NCBI RefSeq assembly: GCF_007744075.1
Contig: NZ_CP036266.1
Coordinates: 4,077,748-4,141,747, forward strand
DNA from: Gimesia chilikensis
GTDB taxonomy: Bacteria > Planctomycetota > Planctomycetia > Planctomycetales > Planctomycetaceae
Direction: 5' to 3'
DNA: 64,000 nucleotides
This document shows positions 44,390 through 53,812 of the stretch, one piece after another. Below the pieces are notes generated by a model. The model saw only the letters and a program-made list of their open reading frames with translations, did not search any database and had not been told where the DNA came from. The position numbers were made by a program, and so were the translations under genes. Position 1 is the stretch's first letter, and the number at the start of each line of letters is the position of its first letter.

Positions 44390-45370
44390 ATGGCATCATT
44401 ATTAGAAAAAAATATCCGGATGGATTTACAACAGGAATATTCCAGAGTCGATCAACTGAGAGACAAACTGAATCAGGTGCTCAAGGGGAAAGCGGATGTC
44501 ATCGACAATGTGATCATCTGCCTGCTTTCCCGCGGTCATCTGCTGCTGGAAGATCACCCCGGTCTGGGCAAGACGATGCTGGCCAAAGCACTCGCCACAC
44601 TGATTGGGGGCCGGTTTGCCAGAGTGCAGTGCACGCCTGACTTACTGCCCAGTGATATTACCGGCTTCAATATTTTCAATCAGAAGACACATGAATTTGA
44701 ATTTCGCCAGGGCCCCGTCTTTTCCGACATCATGCTGGCAGATGAGATCAATCGAGCGACTCCCCGCACACAGAGTGCGCTACTGGAAGCGATGGCAGAG
44801 CGGCAGGTGACCGTGGATGCGGTTCGCTACCAGTTATCACAGGATTATTTTGTAATCGCCACACAGAACCCGATCGATCAGCATGGTACTTACCCCCTGC
44901 CGGAAGCGCAGCTCGACCGGTTTGCGATGAAGTTAACGATCGGGTATCCGGAAGAAAACGATGAAATCCGCATGCTGGCTGCGGCCATCGATCAGAATGC
45001 CGATGTTGTTGCTGAACTGGAACCAGTCTTTGGCGAACAGGAACTACTGGAAATGCAACGCAAGCTTGTGGCGATTCCCGTAGCAGAGTCAGTACAACGC
45101 TATCTGGTTCAGATCGGAAATGTGACCCGTAAACACGCACAGGTCAGTCTGGGATTGAGTCCGCGCGGTTTACTGACCTGGCAGCGGGTTGCTCAGGCAC
45201 ACGCTTTTCTCCAGCAGAGAAATTATGTCATCCCTGACGATCTGCTGGAAACGGCCCTGCCCGTGCTCAGTGTTCGCCTGGGCGTAAATCAGTCTGAAAA
45301 CCGGGCACTGATTGAGGAGATACTCAAATCGGTGAAGCTGCCCGAATATACATTGCCGTCCGTTAACTGA
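44390..45370 (+). CDS. MoxR-family AAA ATPase
   Basis: A 326-residue AAA_3 protein: Walker A EDHPGLGKTMLAKA (about 55-68), Walker B MLADEINRATPRTQSALLEAM (about 115-135), sensor 1 FVIATQNPID (about 154-163) and the C-terminal lid domain with GLSPRGLLTWQR. MoxR ATPases act as chaperones with DUF58 and transglutaminase-like partners, encoded directly upstream. AGG lies ahead of ATG 44390. Confidence 0.95.
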   Translation: MASLLEKNIRMDLQQEYSRVDQLRDKLNQVLKGKADVIDNVIICLLSRGHLLLEDHPGLGKTMLAKALATLIGGRFARVQCTPDLLPSDITGFNIFNQKTHEFEFRQGPVFSDIMLADEINRATPRTQSALLEAMAERQVTVDAVRYQLSQDYFVIATQNPIDQHGTYPLPEAQLDRFAMKLTIGYPEENDEIRMLAAAIDQNADVVAELEPVFGEQELLEMQRKLVAIPVAESVQRYLVQIGNVTRKHAQVSLGLSPRGLLTWQRVAQAHAFLQQRNYVIPDDLLETALPVLSVRLGVNQSENRALIEEILKSVKLPEYTLPSVN

Positions 45371-45417
45371 ATTCATTAGTCAAAGGTTTCTTCTCTTTCG
45401 TAATCACAGGCAGACCA

Positions 45418-45891
45418 ATGCAACATCAGTCTCTTTTCAAAAGTCGATTTCCGGTTATTACCATACTGTGTCTGAGTAGTCTCCTCGGTACATTTCAGGC
45501 CGGATGTACTCAGACTGGGGAATCAACTGCGGAAGAAGATCATCTGGAACATCATATTCCGGACCATAAGCCTAAAACTTATACCGAGACTGTGAGAGAA
45601 CTGGACACCCGGATGAGAACTCTGCTGAATCAGAGCCCGACCGAGCTAAAACCGGAAGAAAAACAGCAACTGGAGGAAATCATTGACTGGATCCCCGAAC
45701 TGGCAGCGGACAGCGAATTGAAACACAAAGACTGGAATGAAGTCAAACAGCTTTCCACTGAGATTAAATCGGTCTTTCAACAGACGGATTTCTCCCAGGT
45801 CGACGCCACTCTGGTCGGCCGCTACTTTCTCCTGGTCGACAAATTAAAACAGTATACGGGACGCTCAGAAACAAAGAAGTTTCAAAGTTAA
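45418..45891 (+). CDS. Small helical lipoprotein
   Basis: A 157-residue protein with signal peptide and lipobox FQAGC (Cys30). The mature part is helical and acidic, with a His-rich stretch EEDHLEHHIPDHKP (about 38-51) that could bind metal ions. It lies between MoxR and a permease on the same strand. No known domain. Confidence 0.7.
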   Translation: MQHQSLFKSRFPVITILCLSSLLGTFQAGCTQTGESTAEEDHLEHHIPDHKPKTYTETVRELDTRMRTLLNQSPTELKPEEKQQLEEIIDWIPELAADSELKHKDWNEVKQLSTEIKSVFQQTDFSQVDATLVGRYFLLVDKLKQYTGRSETKKFQS

Positions 45892-45943
45892 CCGACGCAG
45901 GGCTCATTTTTTCTGACTTCCCTTTCTGATTCGGAACTTCGTC

Positions 45944-47482
45944 ATGATTCAATACTATCTCTGGGGCTTCGCACTCCGCTTCGTACAGTGCCTGCTGGAA
46001 GCCGCTCCCTTCATTTTGGCAGGCTTGTTTATTGCTGCTATCTTTCAGCGATTCTTTGGTTCCGTAGAAACCAGAAGGCTGTTTGGTGAAGGCACCCGAT
46101 CCTCTCTGTTCCGGGCCTGGGTGATCGGGATGCTGCTTCCGGTCTGTTCGCTGGGCGTCATCCCCGTTGCCCGAGAGTTAAAGAAGGCAGGACTGGCAGG
46201 AGGCACGATTATTGCCTTTGCCATGTCCGCCCCGCTGTTTAACCCGCTTTCGCTGCTCTACGGTCTGACCCTTTCCGAGCCGGTCACGATCCTGACTTTC
46301 GCACTGTTTTCGCTGGTCATCGTCACCCTGGTGGGAACCATCTGGGATCGGCTGTTCCCTGAGAAAACAGAACAACCAGCCGATGACCAGGCAATCCCCT
46401 ACGGAATCAAACGCGTCTTATCTGTCGGTTACAGTGCAGCGAAAGAAGCATCAGGGGCCAGCCTGGTATATATCCTGATCGGCCTCTCTGGGGTCGCTCT
46501 ACTGGGAGCATTTCTGCCACAAGCCAGTCTGCAGAGGTCAGTCAACTACGATAATTCATACGCCCCCCTGCTGATGACCGGTGTGGCGATTCCCGTCTAT
46601 GCGACTCCCATGCTGGCAATGTCTCAGTTGGGATCAATGTTTCAGCATGCCAACTCGGTCGGTGCCGCCTTCATTCTGCTGGTACTCGGTGCGGGTGTAA
46701 ATCTGGGCCTGGTGGCCTGGATTGTTCGCAATTACAACTGGAAAAAAACGATGGTCTGGTTTGCCCTGCTGCTGCTGGTCATCGTCGGACTGGCCTATGG
46801 AGTGGAGAAACCGCTCTTTCCGACCAATATTGAACCGGCAGATCACACGCATGCGTTCGACATTTATTGCCAGCCGTTCAGTCCGGATACGACCAGCTTC
46901 TATCAAAAAGCGAAACAGAAGCTGGGGCATGTCATTGATCCCTATGAAATCTATTCGGCAGGCATTCTAGGGGGCGTGATCCTGATCGGTTTTCTTCTGA
47001 GGTTAGTGGATCGCCGTGGACGAATCGAAGACTGGCTGAAAAAAGTGGAACCCGTGAAGTCCGGAAAATATGACATTGTGCTTCCCGGTCCCGTCCTGGG
47101 GATTTTGATTCTGGTCGGCCTGATCGTTGCCAGTGGTGTGGGCTGTTTTTCTTATTACCCCTCACCGGATGTGGTGTGCGAAGAGATGACGATTGCCAAG
47201 ACGGAAGCGCTTTCCGGCGCCCTCTCCGGAAATGTCTCCCACTCGAAATACTGGATTGATATCTATGATGACTGGACCCGCAAACTGGAAGTCGGCGTCT
47301 ATTTACGAAACCTGAATCTCAGTGAATACCATCACTGGAAGGCTCAATTGCTGCGGGAAAAGCTGGAACTGCTGGCCCACGAGATTGAGGATGAAGAACA
47401 TGAAGAGATACGTCGTCTGGTCGCTGATATACAACATACACATCGCCGCATGGTGGACGCTTATCTCAGGGACATGAACTAA
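45944..47482 (+). CDS. COG0701/ArsP-type permease
   Basis: A 512-residue polytopic protein of the DUF318/ArsP-like permease family. The duplicated signature is visible: LEAAPFILAGLFIAAIFQRFF and PVCSLGVIPVARELKKAGL (about 19-85) and a second copy with LLMTGVAIPVYATPMLAMSQLG (about 206-227). About ten helices are predicted. In this family the substrate varies (organoarsenicals, metals). Here the neighbours suggest metal-related transport. The C-terminal 110 residues form a cytoplasmic or periplasmic coiled helical tail that most members lack. Confidence 0.85.
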   Translation: MIQYYLWGFALRFVQCLLEAAPFILAGLFIAAIFQRFFGSVETRRLFGEGTRSSLFRAWVIGMLLPVCSLGVIPVARELKKAGLAGGTIIAFAMSAPLFNPLSLLYGLTLSEPVTILTFALFSLVIVTLVGTIWDRLFPEKTEQPADDQAIPYGIKRVLSVGYSAAKEASGASLVYILIGLSGVALLGAFLPQASLQRSVNYDNSYAPLLMTGVAIPVYATPMLAMSQLGSMFQHANSVGAAFILLVLGAGVNLGLVAWIVRNYNWKKTMVWFALLLLVIVGLAYGVEKPLFPTNIEPADHTHAFDIYCQPFSPDTTSFYQKAKQKLGHVIDPYEIYSAGILGGVILIGFLLRLVDRRGRIEDWLKKVEPVKSGKYDIVLPGPVLGILILVGLIVASGVGCFSYYPSPDVVCEEMTIAKTEALSGALSGNVSHSKYWIDIYDDWTRKLEVGVYLRNLNLSEYHHWKAQLLREKLELLAHEIEDEEHEEIRRLVADIQHTHRRMVDAYLRDMN

Positions 47483-47645
47483 GTTCGTCGTCTCCAGTCC
47501 CGCATCACTACCCTCAGCATGCGCACACCAGGCTTCGTCACGAAGTCACTGATTGATCGCTGCTTGAAATCCTTCCTCTCTGTCAGGTCTCTGACAGCAC
47601 GGGAATCAATAATACGAATCACATTTTACAGAATGGAGTTTACCC

Positions 47646-48890
47646 ATGATTCAGAGTTCCGAAAACGTTCCTCGCAAACTGCCCGTGACCGTGCTCTCCG
47701 GTTTCCTGGGAGCGGGAAAAACCACACTGCTCAATCACGTTCTGGCCAATCGGGCCGGGCTGAAAGTGGCTGTGATCGTCAACGACATGAGTGAGATCAA
47801 TATCGACGCCGCATTGGTGAAAGAGGGTAATCAGGCTCTGAGCCGTACGGAAGAAAAGCTGGTGGAAATGTCCAATGGCTGCATCTGCTGCACCCTTAGA
47901 GAAGATCTGATGGTGGAAGTCAGTCGCCTGGCACAGGAACAGCGGTTCGATTATCTACTGATTGAATCGACGGGCATTTCAGAACCGATGCCAGTCGCCG
48001 AGACCTTCACGTTTGCAGATGAAGAGGGCAGAAGCCTCTCGGATTTCGCGCAGCTGGATACTCTTGTAACCGTCATTGATGCCGCTAATTTTCAGCGTGA
48101 TTATCAGTCCCACGAAGATCTGGTTGACCGGGAGCTGGGACTGAGCGAAGACGATCGACGGAACATTGTGGACCTGCTCATCGATCAGGTCGAATTTGCG
48201 AATATCATTCTGATCAATAAAGCAGACCTTGTCAGCAGACAGGAACTCGAACAACTGCATGCTGTCATTCAGCACCTGAATCCCAAGGCTCAAATTCTCG
48301 AATCCTCATTCGGAAAGGTCGATTTAAAACAAGTGCTCGGAACAGGCCTGTTTGATATGGATTCGGCATCTGCGCATACAGGCTGGCTCGAAACACCGCG
48401 GGGTGAGATTCATTCAGAAGTCGACGAGTATGGAGTGCAGAGTTTCACTTACCAGGCCCGTCGCCCCTTTCATCCGGAACGTCTCTGGCGGGCACTGGAC
48501 AGAGACGATTCCTGGCTGGAGCATGTTCTCCGCAGTAAAGGCTTTGCCTGGCTCGCTTCGCAGCATAATATTGCCAATCTCTGGTCACACGCCGGTATCT
48601 CCATGCGATTTGATCCCGCTGGTTACTGGTGGGCCGCCACAAAGTCTGAGGAGTGGAACATTGATCAAAACCAGAAGAGGGAGATTCTGTCGCGATATGA
48701 TGGACAGTACGGGGATCGTCGTCAGGAACTGGTCTTTATTGGCCGAGACATGGATGAGACCTTGATTCGTAAAGTCCTGGATCGTTGCCTGCTCCAAGAC
48801 TCTGAATGGGGTGATGGTCCCGAAGTCTGGTCGACCTATCCCAATCCATTTCAAGTGACTGAGGAGACTCCGATATCGTCATATGAATAA
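47646..48890 (+). CDS. CobW/COG0523 metallochaperone GTPase
   Basis: A 414-residue G3E-type GTPase: P-loop [12 protein letters not shown] (about 15-26), metal-binding CICC (about 79-82), switch/Walker [12 protein letters not shown] (about 106-116), G4 NKAD (about 194-197) and the C-terminal CobW domain. COG0523 proteins deliver metals, often zinc, to client proteins. GGAG precedes ATG 47646. The 160 bases before it hold no clear Zur-type operator. The position after a metal-type permease fits a metal homeostasis group. Confidence 0.93.
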   Translation: MIQSSENVPRKLPVTVLSGFLGAGKTTLLNHVLANRAGLKVAVIVNDMSEINIDAALVKEGNQALSRTEEKLVEMSNGCICCTLREDLMVEVSRLAQEQRFDYLLIESTGISEPMPVAETFTFADEEGRSLSDFAQLDTLVTVIDAANFQRDYQSHEDLVDRELGLSEDDRRNIVDLLIDQVEFANIILINKADLVSRQELEQLHAVIQHLNPKAQILESSFGKVDLKQVLGTGLFDMDSASAHTGWLETPRGEIHSEVDEYGVQSFTYQARRPFHPERLWRALDRDDSWLEHVLRSKGFAWLASQHNIANLWSHAGISMRFDPAGYWWAATKSEEWNIDQNQKREILSRYDGQYGDRRQELVFIGRDMDETLIRKVLDRCLLQDSEWGDGPEVWSTYPNPFQVTEETPISSYE

Positions 48891-48942
48891 AAAATGAGGC
48901 TGGTGTATTTATCTTAGTCAGGATATTACAACTAGAAGAAAC

Positions 48943-48997
48943 AATATTCCGGATCCAGCCCCGAATTGGGGAGCCAGATCCTGGATCCGGATATATT
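48943..48997. terminator. Nested inverted repeat between convergent genes
   Basis: The outer arms TCCGGATCCAG (48948-48958) and CTGGATCCGGA (48981-48991) pair perfectly over 11 bp and continue imperfectly with AATAT/ATATT. Inside lies a second stem CCCC-GAATT-GGGG (48959-48971). It lies between the COG0523 gene and the end of the peroxidase gene, so a bidirectional terminator is likely. Confidence 0.6.
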
Positions 48998-49028
48998 GAA
49001 TCCCATTTTAACCAGCGCTCATTATCGA

Positions 49029-51302
49029 TTAACGTCTACGTCTTTTGGGTGGCTGGTCCAGAATCTGGTCCAGCTCGTTGGAAGCAAATACTTGATCAAG
49101 CACAAGATTACCGGGCTCCCTTGCATCCCCCCTTACCTTTCGAACGGGCTCCTGTCTGGGATGGTGATTGTCTCGCTTTGCCATGAGATGATCCTGCTCT
49201 CCTCTCCTCTTATGATGTCGATCGCGATCCTGGTGATCAAGAATGTTGACATCTACTTCTAACCCACCGGCAACCGCGATCGTATCATTCGCGTCCATCC
49301 CCTTAAGCACAATCCGCTCCAGTCCTGTATACTCAATCTGAAGGCCGGAAATTTCTACAGAACTTGCATTCACCACAATCGAATCACTCTGATTTGTCCC
49401 ATTCAAGACTAAAGTATCGGAATGGCTTCTGCCTGATTCTACAACCATTCCCCCCGGCAAGATGGCACTGCTCAGATTGGCAATGGTGATTTGCTGTGGT
49501 TCGTGATGACTGCCGGTCAACATTAAACGCTCAATCCCTTCCAGTGACTGACTGCTGATCACGGTTCTGGTTCTGTTGTCAACCACTTCCAGATTTCCGT
49601 TTCGTTCGCGAATGGTAACATCATTACTCCCGAGATCTGCAAGGTCGATCTGAAGCACAGACGGTGCAAAGAATACGTTTTCCTGCAGACCGGATACCCC
49701 TGAATTGCGTTCGATTACATCGGCGAGTGTCGTATCATGTATTTCTTTCAATACATCACCAGAAAAGATATTCTGATACCAGAAACGATCGCCGTCCCGC
49801 AGTCTCTGGAACTGATCGACGATGATAGAGGTGAACGTCTCCCCCATACTCGAGCCCGGTAGATGATCTTCAGCCAGTCCCCCTACCCAGAGATCGATAT
49901 TATCAACCGTACCGTACAGGGCCTCCAGTTTTGCTGCCACTTCTGGATCTGAACTGATATCTGAGAAACTCTGCACTGCTTCCAGGCCCAAAGCAACCCT
50001 GGTCGCGTTATAGTCAGCCAGCCCGTGGTCTCGCCCACGCTGAATATTTAACGATGCCAGATCAAAACCACCGGATCCGGGAGGCCCAAACAAAAAGTTT
50101 CGCACATCATCCACCAGTTGATTGTCAATTTCCTGTGCCAGGTTGACTGAGGCGCCTCGTAACAGGGAATCAATCCCATTGGCTTCCAGTTCTCCCGGGT
50201 TAAAGAAGGCATTGACCAGCGAGATATTACCTTCGGCAGCAACATCTCCATTTGCATCCAACCGGAGTAGTTCAGACGACAGCATTGTGTGACCGTAACG
50301 ATAGGCGGCATTGGAAAACTCGTTCGCGATACTGGGATCAACACCGGAATCGTATCCCATGTATTTACTGATAGCATCTTCTCCGAATAACGCAGGTAGA
50401 TACTCATTAAACGTGATCGCCTGCAATTCACCGATTACAATCTGTCGCGCCTGCTGATAAAGTTCTTCATCGGTCAGGTCGGGATTTTCCAGCGACAGTT
50501 CACTTGCGACTCGATTGTGTTCACGTACCCAGAGAGTATGCATTGACGTCAGGGCCACGTTTTCATTAGCCCGAATATCACCTGCCAGAAAGAATCCATC
50601 ATCTCCGTAAGGCAATAGATCTCCATCGCTGGTTTTCAGCTGTCCCCCACTGAAAGTTCTCAACTGGTCGGCCCGTTCTGCGTCGGACCCGTAGATCATG
50701 GACCCGTCAATAAAAGCTGTAATCTGATTGATCTGCTGACGTACGCCGTTTTCGTCCTCTTCAAAGGCACTCCGATTCAGACTGATCACATCATCTCCAG
50801 AGCCGTCCGGATCAAAGTAGGGATCACCTGTCGGAACCTCGATTGGAAATGATTCCAACGGGTCACCATATTCATCATGAGCGGCTTCAGTCAGAGTGAT
50901 ATCGTGATCAACAAACTGTCCCCAAACCCAGAACAGATCGGTCAGATAGCGGGAATTTGTCTGTGATGAGTCTGCCGCTGCGATCGCATTACTGATTTCC
51001 CGAGCGCTCGGCCTGTCTTCTCCCGCGGGAGTTGACAGGCCATCACTGTAAGCGGCTTCAGCCAGTCGGATCAGCAGCGTCCCGGTACTGCCCAGTTCCG
51101 GGTTGTCGATATTATTTCCCGTTCCGTCGATCGACGCATATTCGGGAGTTGTATCTGACATCGAATTTTGATGATTGACTGGCTCTGTAATGAGTGAATT
51201 CGCCGCGGACAAAAGTTGACGGGTTTCAAGGTTCTCGACGACTGCGGCATGAGAAGATTTACGAGAAGCCTTGCGTTGATGATTGGTTTTGCGAAAGAGC
51301 AT
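49029..51302 (-). CDS. Exported animal-type haem peroxidase
   Basis: A 757-residue protein of the animal haem peroxidase (peroxidasin/cyclooxygenase) superfamily. Active-site parts: distal His in WGQFVDHDITLT (about 125-136), catalytic Arg in LWVREHNRVA (about 256-265), proximal His in YRYGHTML (about 333-340), and DGSMIYGSD. The start is ATG 51302, seven bases after AGGAG. The N-terminus has VENLETRQLLSA (about 22-33), the LExRxLLSA motif of planctomycete exported proteins, instead of a usual signal peptide. The region after about residue 560 is beta-rich, with haemolysin-type/LTG-like strands, and the extreme C-terminus is strongly basic (PPKRRRR). Confidence 0.93.
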   Translation of the reverse strand: MLFRKTNHQRKASRKSSHAAVVENLETRQLLSAANSLITEPVNHQNSMSDTTPEYASIDGTGNNIDNPELGSTGTLLIRLAEAAYSDGLSTPAGEDRPSAREISNAIAAADSSQTNSRYLTDLFWVWGQFVDHDITLTEAAHDEYGDPLESFPIEVPTGDPYFDPDGSGDDVISLNRSAFEEDENGVRQQINQITAFIDGSMIYGSDAERADQLRTFSGGQLKTSDGDLLPYGDDGFFLAGDIRANENVALTSMHTLWVREHNRVASELSLENPDLTDEELYQQARQIVIGELQAITFNEYLPALFGEDAISKYMGYDSGVDPSIANEFSNAAYRYGHTMLSSELLRLDANGDVAAEGNISLVNAFFNPGELEANGIDSLLRGASVNLAQEIDNQLVDDVRNFLFGPPGSGGFDLASLNIQRGRDHGLADYNATRVALGLEAVQSFSDISSDPEVAAKLEALYGTVDNIDLWVGGLAEDHLPGSSMGETFTSIIVDQFQRLRDGDRFWYQNIFSGDVLKEIHDTTLADVIERNSGVSGLQENVFFAPSVLQIDLADLGSNDVTIRERNGNLEVVDNRTRTVISSQSLEGIERLMLTGSHHEPQQITIANLSSAILPGGMVVESGRSHSDTLVLNGTNQSDSIVVNASSVEISGLQIEYTGLERIVLKGMDANDTIAVAGGLEVDVNILDHQDRDRHHKRRGEQDHLMAKRDNHHPRQEPVRKVRGDAREPGNLVLDQVFASNELDQILDQPPKRRRR

Positions 51303-51775
51303 GATGGGATCTCCTGAGGCGCGAGGCCACTGGCGCACAGTTCGAACGAACGGCGCTACACCAGTCACCAGGCGCTTGGTTGATTTTTGTATTGACGAAG
51401 GCCCGCCCTACAAAATAGTTGATCAACCGGACGGCTCAAGACCTCGAGTCGTCCTTTCAGAGTCTCTAAGAAATAAACGTAAACCCGTCGCGGAAATCCA
51501 CCGCTTTTGACAATATTTTTTTGTTGCCTGGAATTCGAGTCATAGAGAAATCTGAAGTAACTGATTGAGGCTGTTTTACTCGACGATGACATTCATCAGA
51601 GAAATTCAGTCTGTTCACAGAAATTTCACACATGGTCACTGCGATGTTCTGGAACCGGTCGTTTATAATTTGATTACAGACAGGCACACTTCTCATTGCA
51701 GATGATGTCTGTTGTGAATACTTCTGATTCTCCCGCCCACCTGTTAACTCGCTCACTCATTAGGATTTCCTCTCC
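51303..51775. other. Divergent intergenic region
   Basis: The 473 bases between the leftward peroxidase and rightward CehA-type genes must hold both promoters. I see no coding frame with a start, no strong repeat and no operator like those at 32521 and 39123. Confidence 0.5.
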
Positions 51776-53794
51776 ATGGACCTGTCCCGTCATAAAGCAT
51801 TCATTCTATTAACCGCCTGCATCACAGCCATTTTTACCTGCGAACTCCTCTCCGCTGAACCGCCTCTTGTCATTGATGCTAAGTCGCATCAGGTTGAAGG
51901 GAAAAAGGCTTATGAGACAGCTTTCTCTGCTAACGCCAATCAAACCGAATTTACTTTGCTGTTCGACCTGAAGCTACAGAAACAAAGCTCCGGTAGATAC
52001 TGGAACGTCTTCATCAATGACCAGGACCTGGGGCGTCTTGAAGCAAACACCCGCCAGGTTGGGGCTGATAAACAGTCAGACGGTTTTCAGCGGGTCGGTT
52101 TTAAGATTCCTGCAGAAGTTCTCAAAACAGGTGAAAACACCCTGGCAATTACTGGTCGAGGACAACCTGCCGTTCTACGTAATATCGTTTTAGATCCTCG
52201 ACCTCTGAAGCAGGCGTTGCAGTTGGGGGCCGTGACCGTAAAGGTCCAGACACCGGAAGGTCAGCCTGTCCCCGCACGACTGACAATTGTGAATGCATCA
52301 GGTGAACTGTCCCACCTCTATAATGCCAGTCAGCCGAGGACCGCTGTCCGTCCCGGGATTCTATATACGCTGGGCACCGGGGATACATTTGAGTTACCCC
52401 CGGGAAAGTATACGCTGTACGCCACGCGAGGGATGGAATGGGGATACGATGAACAGTCGATCGTCGTAAATTACGATCAGCCCCAGTCACATACTATTGT
52501 CATTTCACGTGAAGTAGACACCACTGGATTTATTGCCTGTGACAGCCATATCCATACCTTACCCGGCAGCGGTCACGGTAATGCCACATTCGAAGAACGC
52601 ATGATCACAATCGCCGGCGAAGGAATCGAAGTCGCTGTAGCCACCGATCACAATCATATTTCGGACTACCGTCCGTTTCAGAAATCGACGGGAACACAGT
52701 CACACTTCCATGCGATTTCGGGTGATGAAGTCACAACCCGCAATGGACATTTTACGGCATTTCCCTTCGATCCGGACAAGGCCGTCCCCGGTGGCGTAAA
52801 GGGACGTAATCCCCTGTTTCTGGAGAATGATAGCTGGAGTGAGCTGATTGCCGACATGCGTCTCAAAGGAGCCGAGGTCATTATCCTGAACCACCCCTAC
52901 TGGCCCAGTATTCCGGATGGTCCATTCGGTCGGTTTCGTTTCAATCGACGCACGGGGAACCGGGGTGAGGGACCTGAATTCAACTTCAACGGTTATGAAG
53001 TTGTTCAGCCTGCAAATAAAATCCCCGATTTTTTCTACGCCCTGGAAGACTGGATGTCACTGCTGAACCGTGGTTCCAGACTGACCGCTGTCGGCGCCAC
53101 TGATTCCCACACCGTGAATGATCCGGTAGGACAGGCTCGGACATACCTGAAAAGTACAACTGACAAAGTCTCTGAGATCGTTCCCCGAGAGGTGTATGAT
53201 GCTTTCACACAGGGTCGGGCCGTTGCATCAGCAGGAATCTTTGCAGACCTCAAACTGCAAGGACTGTATCAGATGGGAGACCTGGTACCTGTGAATGCCA
53301 TCCACGCTGATAAAAAAACAGGTTCAAAGCTGACCGCAACGTTACGAGTCGCTTCCCCATCATGGGTTCAGCCGCGCGAAGCAATGATCTATGTGAATGG
53401 AAAACAGGTTGCTCACCAGACCATCAAGGCGAAATCAAACCAGCCTACTGATCAGACGCTGACCTTTTCACTGGAACTCCCTCCTCATGACGCTTATGTC
53501 GTTGCGTTTGTATTGGGAGATGGCATTACCCTGCCCGGCTGGACAACTTATGGCAAGGCTTCTCAGGCAATCACTAATCCCATTTTCCTGGATGTGGACG
53601 GTGATGGAAGATACAGCGCACCACGCGAGACGGCCCAAAGACTGATTGCAAAATCTCAAAAAGAGGACGGTTCCTTCTCTCCGGCTCAACGAAAAGCGCT
53701 GCTTGATTCCGCTGCGGTTAAGGCTGATGCAGCCGTCCTGCTGCATGTCGAGGACCTGCTCAATCAAACGACAACCAGCGATAAGAATGAGTAA
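51776..53794 (+). CDS. CehA/McbA-type PHP metallohydrolase, exported
   Basis: A 672-residue protein with a signal peptide (cleavage expected near LLSAEPP, residue 26). After two beta-rich domains, the PHP-like domain begins with CDSHIHTLPGSGHG (about 254-267; DxHxH metal ligands), continues with VAVATDHNHIS (about 284-294), SGDEVTT (about 315), ILNHPYWP (about 366) and ATDSHTVN (about 441). CehA-type enzymes include carbaryl hydrolase; most relatives are of unknown substrate. The C-terminal domain is immunoglobulin-like. Confidence 0.9.
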   Translation: MDLSRHKAFILLTACITAIFTCELLSAEPPLVIDAKSHQVEGKKAYETAFSANANQTEFTLLFDLKLQKQSSGRYWNVFINDQDLGRLEANTRQVGADKQSDGFQRVGFKIPAEVLKTGENTLAITGRGQPAVLRNIVLDPRPLKQALQLGAVTVKVQTPEGQPVPARLTIVNASGELSHLYNASQPRTAVRPGILYTLGTGDTFELPPGKYTLYATRGMEWGYDEQSIVVNYDQPQSHTIVISREVDTTGFIACDSHIHTLPGSGHGNATFEERMITIAGEGIEVAVATDHNHISDYRPFQKSTGTQSHFHAISGDEVTTRNGHFTAFPFDPDKAVPGGVKGRNPLFLENDSWSELIADMRLKGAEVIILNHPYWPSIPDGPFGRFRFNRRTGNRGEGPEFNFNGYEVVQPANKIPDFFYALEDWMSLLNRGSRLTAVGATDSHTVNDPVGQARTYLKSTTDKVSEIVPREVYDAFTQGRAVASAGIFADLKLQGLYQMGDLVPVNAIHADKKTGSKLTATLRVASPSWVQPREAMIYVNGKQVAHQTIKAKSNQPTDQTLTFSLELPPHDAYVVAFVLGDGITLPGWTTYGKASQAITNPIFLDVDGDGRYSAPRETAQRLIAKSQKEDGSFSPAQRKALLDSAAVKADAAVLLHVEDLLNQTTTSDKNE

Positions 53795-53812
53795 TTCGCA
53801 GACCTGATAGAT

